From Chaetoderma sp. LZ-2023a (Eukaryota > Mollusca > Caudofoveata > Chaetodermatida > Chaetodermatidae), in contig JAVVLW010001659.1 in the NCBI GenBank assembly GCA_034401795.1, forward strand, positions 1 to 64,000: a stretch of 64,000 nt of DNA. Direction: 5' to 3'. Each line of letters begins with the position of its first letter. Position 1 is the stretch's first letter. Both the position numbers and the translations under genes were made by a program. This document shows positions 25,701 to 37,700 of the stretch, piece after piece. The notes under the pieces are model-generated. The model ran no database searches. It had not been told where the DNA came from and worked only from the letters and a program-made list of their open reading frames with translations.

Positions 25701-28700
25701 GAAGAACCAGCCCGCCCATATCTCCCCAAGCAGCCATTTGTAGGGGACACGCCCTCACTCACAGACCCTCTCCAATATTGGACTAACTCAATAGTAAAAT
25801 CCTAGATCTGCGCTTGACGGCCATCCCACCAATACTGGATGTAGCAAGATATAGTGTCGTAAAAGTACAGTATCTACAGAATCATACTGAGATATTTTCT
25901 CGGAAGCAGATCTCATCTAAAAATGGGGTTATCATGCCCGAGATACTCATATTTAAATATGGCATCGGCACTATTATAAACTTCTAACTAATGTCTACCG
26001 GGAATATCATTGAGATCATTGCCTATTTCAAAATTCATTACTATATACAATAGAATGAAACAGTTACCCTGGTTAAACAGTGTTGCCTGTATTAGCTTTG
26101 CTTAGCGGTTGTTCCACTATGACGTCACAGCTGCTTGGAATTCAAGGTAGGTAATTCATGACGCTATATTCTAAAGCTATGTACTTTATTGGCAATAAAT
26201 ATAAAATTATGCCATGTATTAGCAAATTGATAACAGCTATATGATTTGGAAGGACTGGATATATTATAATGTCTTAAAATACACTCCATATATGACCGTT
26301 AACTCGCTAATAGTCAAACCAGCCAAAACCAGCCTTTGCAGAGGTCATCAGAAATGTCATTTGTGGGGCCAAGAGAAGAAAGGAGAATGCATGTATCTTT
26401 ACCACAGGATTGACTGCGTCGATAACGGAGTCATTCGAGTAGTAGTTTCAAAAATACATGTGCTCTTCTCTTCACCTGCAATCAAAATGATAAGGAATAT
26501 GTCATGTCTGGTCTGTGTCACTGTGGTGCTGCGTGAGTAACGTGTTTGATTCTAGCATCTCTCTGTTCCAGTTTCTGGTCAAATTCGGACGACGGTGGGC
26601 CAAGGACATTTGTTGATGAACCAGAGATTCAAACAATTTACCGGTCTGGTTGATGACTGTGAATTCAAGACAGGAGAGAAAGAGACCACATGTACTGACC
26701 TGCAAGGATTCTGGGATATGATCTATTTCCAGGTCAGATATTTAACGGCTTAGTGCCAGATAAATGTGGTTATTCCATTTGTCTGGTACTTGTATGCTGT
26801 TCTGTAAAGAATTTCTTGCAATGTGTAACCCTTTAGTGGTCAAGGCATCCAAAACTGACCTCTTGAGGAATGTCCATAAGAAGGCCACGAGAAGACTATT
26901 TTTGACAATTTATTAGTGTAATGACTGGCTCATTGACTAAATCAGCCATTCCAGTGGCCTGCAAATGCAAAATGTCAGTTTTTCTGACTAATCTCTACTA
27001 TTAACTGGTTAATCAATTTAATATTTTCATATGAATTCATGCTGGATACCCGGAACATTTAAGGAGTACTGTGACTGAAGCACTATTGTTGCAGCTTTGT
27101 CAGAGATGTATAAAGTTTTAATAATAATTGTTTCTCTACTGGGGACATGGAATTATACATGCTATATACACATACAAGTACAGGCATGGAATTACATTTG
27201 CTATATATATAGCAAATGTAATTCCATGCCTGTACTTGTATGTGTATATAGCATATATAATTCCATGTCCTCAGTAGAGAAACAATTATTATTAAAACTG
27301 TATACATCTCTGACAAAGCTGCACATGCACACATACAAGTACAGCTCAGAAATACCTGTACATGTTTCCAAAACAAAGTAAAACATACTGGGTGATACTG
27401 CTCAATATTTTGAACATAATTGGATTGGAGGACATTCTGCCTAATCTTTTTAACATAATTGTCTAATCCAATTATGTTAGAAATATATTCAGTAGACCAT
27501 TTCTTAGATCGTGTTCAAAATTGCACTAACTAACATGTCTGTATTTTTGTTTTGAAATCATGTTCACTTATTTATGAACTGTAATGTAGGTGTATACTGA
27601 ATGCATAGTAAAAAGTAATTAAGAGATCTGTTCAAGGCTTCTGCTGGATAGCTTGTGTTATTGAAAAGAATATCGCTTGGCCTAGATTGTGCAGTCCAAA
27701 CAAAACAGTTAACCATTTAGCAATTACATACCTGAAGCAACAAATTCTTTACGATGTATAAAGGAATATAATATGTTGAATATTCTTCAACTGATTAATG
27801 CATATATGGCAGTAAAAGTATTCCCAGTCAAATTAGTTGAAAAATATTCAACGGATTGTTCAATAAATTGTAAATTCACCAAAGATATACTATTCAGACG
27901 CTAACTGTCAGACCTGCCTCTTGTGTTGGACCTTGTCATTTGATTGTGATGGCAGCAAACAAGTTGAAGTGACATATTCTGATTGTGACATGATATACTT
28001 GAGTGACAGATCGGATCTAGATCCCATTTGAGAAGGAATCCGTTAAAGAGTCTATAATACAAATGTGTGCCCATTATGGCATGTGTATTTGTGAACATGC
28101 ACTCTCTTTACAATATATGTGTGTGTTTCTAAACAAGTGAGAACATGCTATAGTTGCAACCTAGGCGGCTTTCTTAGAAATGTCAAAAATCTGATACACC
28201 GACTTATACTAGTTGCGAGTCGCAATTAAAAATAATGAGTATGTTTTCTCACTGCAGGTTGAAGATGTAAATGAGAAGTTTGCTGAACTGGATAAGCGAC
28301 AGGCTAATAACTGGGTGACCAAGAATCCAGAGATTAAACCAATCATCAAACCCAAACTCACAAAAGTAAGTGTTAACCTTTTAACACTCGAATTTGTTCA
28401 AGAAAATTTCAATTTACTCATGGAAAATGTCAATTTGCAGACAAAGAGAAGACAACTTTTTTACTTTAACAGTGGAATGACTGGCTCGGTTATCGAGCCA
28501 GTCATTCCATTGGTAAATTAAAAAAAAGTAGTCTTGGTCTGCAAAAGGCCATTTCTCAAGACCACTGCAGAAGCCGTTTTTGGCTGATACGAGTGTTAAA
28601 GCGTTAATATGGTTATATTACTGTATGTTTTATGACCTTATTTCAATCTGTGACTTGCTGCACGCGTGGATAATGAATACTGGTTCCAGAAGCCACATTA

Positions 28701-31700
28701 GGCCATCCGTAAAATAATAGTCTGGTTGTCCTCTCCTGACCGACCTTGGAAAAAATCTGCCGACTCAAAATCTTTTTTTGTAGTTTCCTGTGAAGAATTC
28801 TTTTCATTTTCTGATATATATATGTTGGGAGCCATTTCATCAAAATGGACTTGTATAACCTTTAGAAACTGTGATTTATAGTTTCTGTTTCAAGTTCAAA
28901 TAAAAAAACTTCCAAATTTGTTCATTAATGTGTATTTTTATAATTCAGCACTGCAGGCCTGCGCATTTCACTTCAAGAGTATACTTACCTCCCTAACACA
29001 CCTTGATATTCCCAAATATCGACTTTCACTCAATAAACACTCAGATTAGAAAATTTAGGTGCCCTTACTGGGCAGGTAGTCAGATGACAGTCCGGCGGAT
29101 GCCAGCCCCAACCTCGTGCATGCGCAGACTTCCACTTCTTCTTTTTCAATTTATTGTCAAAGAGATACACATGCGAACTTATTTTCTTGCAAAGTTTTCT
29201 GCTTGTGTCCAAACAAATTTAATTCCACTTGATAACGATGTCTTCTCAAGCTAAATCTCCGGTGGAAGAACCAGGACCGAGTTATCAGGTGATTTCAGTC
29301 TGCAATCCGGTTCCTCTGCCTCTGATGGACAATATTATCTTCCCGGGCAAGGCCCCTCACAACAATCCCTCAATGTTCAGATTGACTGCGTGGATGTTGT
29401 CAAGGAATCTAGAATTAATGAGGGTTTTTCTGAGCAAGCAGCCATGTTTATGGCAAAAGCCAGAAGGGGGTCAACCTCCAGAGCATATAACTATAAAATC
29501 AAGAGATTTGCAGAATGGTGCTCAAAAAGATGTATTAATCCAATAGATGCACCTATTCAGGTAGTAGCCGATTTCCTCTGTCACCTGTATGAGGCCTGTA
29601 GTAGGCATGCGCGATTATTGCTTTGAGTGATCGTGATCGATTATTTAAGAATAATTGTGATTACTCGATTAATCAGCTCTGGATACTAATTACCGTGACA
29701 TAATAACAAAGGTATATATGAATGACGAACGCTGCAATGGTATTTAGAAATGCCCATTTGCAGGCCAAGAGAAAACAATTTTGAAAATGTATCACTGGAA
29801 TGCCTGGCTCGATACTCGAGCCAGTTATTCCAGTGATACATTTTCAAAAATATTTCTGAGCAAGATGACAATGTTCGGGAGAGATCGCATTAAAGAGTAA
29901 TTAAATTGCAGGTTTTTAAATATTTTATGCAGTAGATATTATTCACGATTATTCGATTATTTAAATTTTAATCATATAAATTAATGATTTAAAGAATAAT
30001 CGCGATTTTTGATTTAATCGCGCAAGACTAGCCTATAGCCTCAGGCCTAACTCTATTGCTGGCTACAAGTCAGCTTTAATGTCAGTTATCCCTTGCTTGG
30101 CTAATAGGGGAAGTGATGAAGTAAGTACATTAAATGTATTAATTAAAGGCATGGGCAATCTAAGAGCAAGGAATCCCCCTGTGATTCCGTCTGAGTTTAT
30201 CACTAGTGCTACAGGTATTAGCTGATAAGCCATTTGAACCGCTAAGTTCCATTTCTATGAAAATGTTGACACTTAAAACTATTTTTAATTGCTGCGGCCT
30301 CGGCTGGCGCAGAAGCCGAGGCAGACCGTTATGTGGTTACAGGGGAAAGGCTTCTACCCAGGATAAATTTCATGGCTAAAAGCCAGTCTGAAATATCCAG
30401 GTCAACCCATATTTTTACCTGCTTTGACTAGATATGATCCTATTTAAAAGCGTGGTGTCCAGTCCGAGCATTAAACAGGTACAAACAATGTACCCAGGAA
30501 TGGTGGACTGACCATGGTTGTCGTAGGGCTTCCAGGGACACCATTTCCAGGTGGATTGTAGAATGTATTCAGTTTTGTCATAAATCTGCCACAGGTAAAC
30601 AAGTTGACTGCCAAGGCTCGCAGTGTTCATGGCATAGTGGCTTCCACTGCCCTGTTAAATGGGATCCCTGTGGACGGCATTATGTCGGTAGGCCAGTGGC
30701 ACTGTGAGTCGAGTTTCACTGACCATTACCTCTGTGACACCTCGAATCCGCTCGCCTTATCAATTTTGAAAAAATAATTTAGGTGTACAATTTTTGATGA
30801 GGCTTTATCATTTTTTATATACATCACAATTTATCAATGGAAACTACCACTTGTCAGAACTGCATCAGACTTCACTAATGGGGAGATGATGACAGCAACA
30901 AGCAATTCACAAGGTCAGTCTTGTCAATGTGTTGTTCATTGTTGATTGTATTTGTCACGTAAACGCTTCGTTCTAATATGGTGATGGTACTGTACCTGTT
31001 TTATGTCGTTCATTCTTGAGAGTATTCGAAAATGGAGCCTTTTTGTCTTATGTCCTATAGTACATGGCACTTGTACGTAGAGAGCATATGTCTGCATTCT
31101 GTCTCCCTCCCAAGTAGTGGGGGAGGGGTAGCACATATGACATATGGTCTTCTCATAGCCATTGGTTGTGTTATCCGATGTTCAAGTCATTCCCTGGTTG
31201 TGTTTTCACACAATTTCAGAAGTGCCTTATACGCAGAAAAGGGCATAGGGAAGAGCTGGTCTTTTGACCTCGCCTCCCTCCCGCCAAATCCTCTTAGGAA
31301 TTCTGGCAATATCAGAGTGTTAGGGAGGTAAGTATACTCTTGAAGTGAAATAAATGAAATCACAGATTTCGTTTTTTTCACGAGAGAGTTGATACTTACC
31401 TCCCTAACACGGACCCGGCCTCTCCACCCCACAGAGGCTCGGTCTTCAGGCTTTCTTAAGTTGCATTGTGTCAGCCAATAAATTAGTCAGAGGAAGTGCT
31501 AGTCTGCGCATGCGCAGGTTTGGGGCTGGCATCCGCTGGACTGTCATCTGACTACCTGCCCAGTAGGGGCACCTAACTTTTAATCTGAGTGTTTATTGAG
31601 TTAAAGTCGATATTTGGGAATATCAAAGAGTGTTAGGGAGGTAAGTATCAACTCTCTCATGAAAAAGAAATGGTGATTTCGTTTAAATTGCGTGAACGAT

Positions 31701-34700
31701 GGCTTGGTAAGAACGGAAAAGTTATGACATCATCAAATTTGTTGAAAATTTCCGAGCGGGTCCATCGTACAAAAATCGTGATTTTCACAACAAAATCAGA
31801 TAACCCTTCCATATCGAAGGGTGAACCAATGAATTTGATCATTCTAGATTTAAATCATGTCACCACAAAGGTTAATTCGGCAATAATATGCATTTATGAG
31901 TGTTGAAAGATAGCTAACAAACATTTTTGTCACGTAGCGGTTTAAGAAAAATAGGAGGGTGTGTCTTGAAACAGCCAATCAGTGAATGGCTCGCCTCCAC
32001 TTTGTAGCGAAAAATGAATATTCATTACTGCGGAATATTATAATGACCAAAATGGGTGCCATGAAAGAAGTTTGATCATTTTCCCTGGGACATTGCCCCT
32101 TAGTTATGTCAGTAAATCTTGCAAAATGATTGAATTTGTTTGCTAGCATCTCATATAATAAGGGAAGCGATAATACTTTGTAAAAATCTGACTGATTTAA
32201 TAAGTATTGAAATGGATAGAAACTAATATGATGAGATGATTGCGATATAACTAGTGCCCTATCAGAGACTAGTTCCCTATCCGCCAGTATGCGCTAATAT
32301 GACATTTGGTTATTTTCGCAATCGCTATTTCGTTACTGTTATATAAATGAACAATGCTGAGTTGATTTATAAGACCTCCGTGTTCGTACATGCCAAACAC
32401 ATTTTCATTGGATGTACGGATTTGTCAAAGTTCAAATTTGAAAATATTGTTAGTTGCAGACGAAATAATACAAAATAAACTGATCTATTGACAAAGATTG
32501 TCAGAATGAGTACTAAAGTGAAACACGAGTCGGTGAGGGTTTGTCTTGAAACAGCCAGTCAGTGAACGGCTTGCCTCCACTTTGTAGAGAACAATTCATT
32601 ACCGCGGAATATTATAATAACCAAAATGGATGCCAGGAAAGAAATTTGATCATCATTTCCTCAGGACATTAACTGTTAAATGGATTATAACCAAGCCAGT
32701 AATTCCAGTGGTAATTATTCAAAAATAGTCTTCTATTGGCCAGCAAATGGATTTTCAATAAGGGAGTTTCAATTTGGACATGCCTAAGCGGGTTAAAAAA
32801 AAAGAATTTCCCAACCTACCGACCCTACTCCAACCACCAGGGTCAGGAGAAGACAACCAAAATATCTTAAGTATGGCCGTATACCCAGTTTTTTATTAGT
32901 AATATGTCACATAAAATCTAATTTTAATGTTTTTCCGTGAAAGAACCAAAAATTCAAATATAAACATTGCAGGTATTACTATACCAATATTAGCTTAGCC
33001 AATGGGCGGCATTATTAGTTATGTGCACAAAGAGGTCTACGTGGGACTATATTTCTTTGGGATGGCTTTCTCGTAAAGGTATATGGCCAAGGAGGTAGAG
33101 TCTGATGCCCTTAAAGGTCATATTTGGAGAAATCCCTTTGACGTAAAATTTTGTAAGTATTTACGGCATTATTGTATAGTAATTAATAACAAACCAGCTG
33201 TATGTGTCTAACATTCACCAAATAGCTAATATTACGCCGCGAAGTCGTCGTATGATCGAATACATGAAATTACGTGATGACTTACCTCCCTTGATTTGGA
33301 GCTCTTCAGCGTCAATAATGACGTAATAGTGGAACAAGCTATTATACCGTAACGTTGAATACATACAGCTTCGTTCAACTTCAGCCGGAAACAAGTACAG
33401 TTTGGTTGCATTTTCCCGATCAGGCAAAAATTAAAATAGCTATTTTTCAGGTCTTATGCCAACAAAAATAATAGAAAGTTATATGTTGATTGATTTTAAC
33501 CCTAACTAAACAACTGACCATAGAGTCTAACGCGCGCTCTTACTTAACATGCATAATATATCTTACATAGTGGAATGACAGTTTTTTGTTGCTGAATTAA
33601 ATACATTAATTCTGATATTTTTGCTGTGGCTATGTAGGATACATGGTTTAGGCCTAGCGGGTGAGTGTGTAGTTAGAATCACACAAAAACGGCAACAGCT
33701 ACGAAAAACCAATGCGGCAGATTTTTTCTTGGTTTTATGTTTCCAGACATGTTTGAGCCATATTGCTTCAATGGCGATTTTGGCTCGATACAAATGTGCA
33801 TGAACAAAATTAGTCTGTAAATGGCAAGATAATTTAATGTACAAGTGTGTGAGTTTTTAAAGCTCAGCATATACTCATCATTTTCGAGACCAACTGTTTG
33901 TAGGTTTTATCAGAAACCCTTCTGGTTTTACCTAACATGCATAGGCCTTTGTCACTAGTAAGATTACGGTTGAATATGCGAAGAAAAATAATCAATATTA
34001 CATAACCGTAGCAATGGTTGGATGGTGGGAGGTGTAGGGGGTGGGGTGCCAGTTGGGGAATCGACGGGCTTGCATATTTTCAGGTTGATGCAAAGCATAT
34101 TATTTTGAGAAATTACCACCGGTCTTATTGAAAATTACCACTGGGCGATAAAACAAGCATTCCGTGTGATGGAAGCACATAAATAGTAGCAGATGAACGA
34201 ATTCATAGGAAGACTGACATATCGGTTATCGATCGTCTCTTTCAGTTCATGCGGACGTCAATGAAAGCTTGTAGTAAACAAACAATTTTGACAGTCTTCG
34301 ACACGTAAGCTATCCAACGTAAATGTGTGCACTGTTAATAAACGTAGGCCTATTTAAATATGGCAATTTATTGTCACGTTTTTTCACTCATATATGTGCT
34401 TTTTTCAGTATACACGACAATTGTACACACTCAGAGCCAGCATTTATCTCTAGTACGTAGACCTACAAATTACTCCAGTAAAAGCGTGGGAGAGTGAGTG
34501 TCGTTATGCGTAAATTTATACGTTAGCTACATTACATTCAAAGAAATGGTAGATATATACCCAGAATTTGCCTCCTTGCCCACATACATATAGGATACAC
34601 ACGCATGTGTAGGCCTATGTTTAGAATGACAGGAAACATAAGTGGATTAGATTGTCACAAATAGTCTGGCTTAAGTCTACAGGAGATTTAATTATATAGG

Positions 34701-37700
34701 CCTAGAAAATGTATTCAATATGGGCCAAGCTTTCTTCAGTCTTAGACTTAAATAAATCAATTGATTGCGATACCTTATGCAAATTCGGATCTACTGGTGG
34801 ACTTTGCATTTGGTGTGTGTGCGTGCGTGCGTGCATGCTTACGTGCTTACATGCATGTGTGCGTGTGAGGGGGGTTGGGGGGGGGAGGGTGTGTGGGGGT
34901 GGATATAGAGATACATCTACAAAATCATAACCGATGCTGCTGAATTATAGGAGTAGTTTGGATACAAAATATATATGTTGTTTATCAAATGGAATGCAGG
35001 AAATGAGTTCTCATAGCATCACAATTTTCAGGGAGAAGAACCAGCCCGCATATCTCCCCAAACGGCCATTTGGAGTGGACACGCCCGCACTCATAGACCA
35101 GTGCTCTAGATAAGCTTTTCAATAATTGGGTGATTCACCCTTAGAAATTTTGTAAATTTGGTTTTTTTGGAAATTAATTGGGTTTTTTTAATTAAGTTAG
35201 TATACATTATTAGCAATAGAACTGAAATTAATTGGGTGATTGGCTATTTTGGTACTCATGATGTTAAAAATTAATTGGGTGATTGGCCATTTTTATTGGG
35301 TGAAAACGCAAAAACCCTGCTTATCTAGAGCTCTGTCATAGCCCCTCTCCAATATTGGACTAACTCGATAATAAAATCCTAGATCTGCGCTTGACGGCCA
35401 TCCCACCAATACTGGATATAGCAAGATTTAGTGTCGTAAAAATACAGTATCTACAAAACCACACAGATATTTTGTCGAAGCAGATCTCATCTAAAAAGGG
35501 GGTTTTTGTGCCCGAGATATTCATATTAAAATGTGGCATCGGCGCTATTATAAACTTCTGACTAATGTCTACCGGGAATATCATTGAGATCATTGCCTAT
35601 TTCAAAATGCATTGCTAAATACAATAGAATGAAAAAGTTACCTTGGTTAAACAGTGTTGCCTGTATTAGCTTTGCTTAGCGATTGTTCCACTATGACGTC
35701 ACAGCTGCTTGGAATTCAATGGAGGTAATTCATGACGCGATATTCTAAAGCTATGTACTTTATCGGCGATAAATATAAAAATATGCCATGTATTAGCAAA
35801 TTGATACCAGCTATGTGATTTGGAAGGGCTGGATATATTATAATGTCTTAAAATACACTCCATATATGACCTTTAATACCGGGACATCTATCCTTTCTTA
35901 AAGAGATGGTAAGCAACACACCATAACTGCTGGATTTATTCTGTCACATGGGCTTGGATTATGGAGCGATACACAGCAATGATAGCCAGATTTTGGGTCA
36001 GAATTATAGGGTACATGTTCACTACATCTTATAGCTTGAAACAATGCCAGTTGACCTATATTTTTGCAATGCAGATTATTAAGATAAACAGAAGAGAATA
36101 CAAGATACACCACATGCTTGGCCTCACGAATGTCATGTATATGCATTAGGAAAAGAACTATCTAAAAGTGGCTGATGTGAAAATCATTGTCAGAGAAATA
36201 TATAAAAAGTTCCGCCTGGAAGGTGTTTAGCTTTATAGATGGATAAATACTCCTTCAGACCAGTAAGCTACTTAAAACTCTCGTGTTCCATTAAATATAC
36301 ACCCTTTTGCAAGAGATATGAGATGCCTGCTGATTTCTGTTCAATTTACCCAGCATGCAATACTACCCAGCATGCAATTTCCTAACTCCATAATCGTTGT
36401 AACTATTGGATGCCATATTTGTTTAGTCTATTGTCTGTATAGGCCAGGAGTTCTCAAATAACCAACCCGCCTGCACGTGCAAATAGTCATTTGTCCTCCA
36501 GTTCTGGAAGTGTACGCATGCACGTATGGCGTACTATTCACGGCAGTACATTCGACAGCCTGCATTTCAATACTGTTCAGCCATGTCAGCGCAAGTGTGT
36601 TAATTTCCAGAAGAAAATTAGAGAAAGCTCTTAGATATTGACAATAATTTGCGGAAAAGTTATTGCTATCAATGACAGCAACAGCATTAAGTAAAATTAT
36701 TGTCAAAATAACTCATTTGATACTAATTTGAATGAAAATTGTTGCTACAACAGCTTGCAGTCTCTATGGTTGAAAATAATCATCATAATTTTTTTAGACG
36801 ACTCGCTACCGATTTGAATAGCAATTTGACTGTATGTTGTTGGTTTCTAAGACACCAACAATGTTGTCGAATTATTATCCACATCCATGCAATCAGTATA
36901 TTACTATTTTGCTAAACTGAGCGTAGACCTATACATTTTCTCGCCAAGAGTGAATGCTTAGTAAATGGCGTGTATGTTTCGTTGACAGATTTGTGCATTT
37001 GTTTGAAATGCATTGGTCCAACAGAAATGTACATGCGCTAGCTTGGCGAAATATTTCCTTCGTGCATGTAAAGCATATTTTGGCCATATACTCACTCTAC
37101 TTAGATAGTAATATTGAGCGCTGTGTGATTCTATGGACAACAATTTACAGTCAAATTGCTTTTCAAATCCATAGCAAGTGTTAAATGAAATTTATGATGG
37201 TTATTTTAAAATACATAGACTGAAAGTTGTTGAAGCAACACTTTTCAATAAAAAATTTATCAGATATAAAGCAGGTAGTAATTGCATTACATACAAATTA
37301 TTTTGACAACAATTTGACTGAATGTTGGTGCTGTCATTGATAGCAACAACTTTCATGCAAATTACTGTCAATGTATATAAAAGCTTTCTCCTGGACTTTG
37401 ACACACTTTCTCTGAACAGTATTGAAATACAGACTGTTGAATGTACTGCCGTGAATATGCCATAAGTGCATGCTTACGCTTCCAGAGCTGGAGAACAAAT
37501 GACTATTTGCATGTGCAAGCAGGTTGGTTTTGTTTGAGAAATCCTGGCTTGTGCAGACAATAAACTAAACGAATATGGCGTCCAATAGTTACAGTGATTA
37601 TGGAGTCAGGTCATTGCATGCTGGGTAAATTCAACAGGCATGTAATGTCTCGTGCAAAAGTCTATATTTAATGGAACACGAGAGCTTTAAACATTCTGTC

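Larger units (their letters stand above)
22421..26571 (+). other. intron 7
   Basis: GTAAGC...TTCCAG. It holds an F1 foldback (about 22688-22900), a short MITE-like hairpin (23494-23597), the first 2.7-kb TTAA element (23614-26298), and a diverged F1 copy (about 26310-26495) only about 75 bp before exon 8. 22905-23490 shows no clear element. Confidence 0.75.
28965..31689 (+). mobile_element. DIRS-like derivative with ITRs and ICR but only recombinase sequence
   Basis: The left ITR (about 28982-29139) and right ITR (about 31497-31649) are inverted copies of each other, sharing TACTTACCTCCCTAACAC and GGGCAGGTAGTCAGATGACA. The ICR lies at 31317-31410. ATT is found at both outer ends (28965-28967 and about 31687-31689). 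Between them only YR-type coding sequence is found (29238-30777), with a 443-bp nested insert. No gag, RT or RNase H remains. Without the insert the element is about 2.3 kb. The ITR sequence differs from that of the 3228-10305 element, so it belongs to another subfamily. Confidence 0.85.

Noticed and set aside
27083..27386. Open frames on both strands with almost the same peptide
   Set aside because: This is a direct consequence of the palindrome at 27091-27322, not of two genes.
23614..35872. Segmental duplication of part of the gene
   Set aside because: Homology stops exactly at TTAA with inverted ends on both sides and includes no exon, so transposition explains it better.
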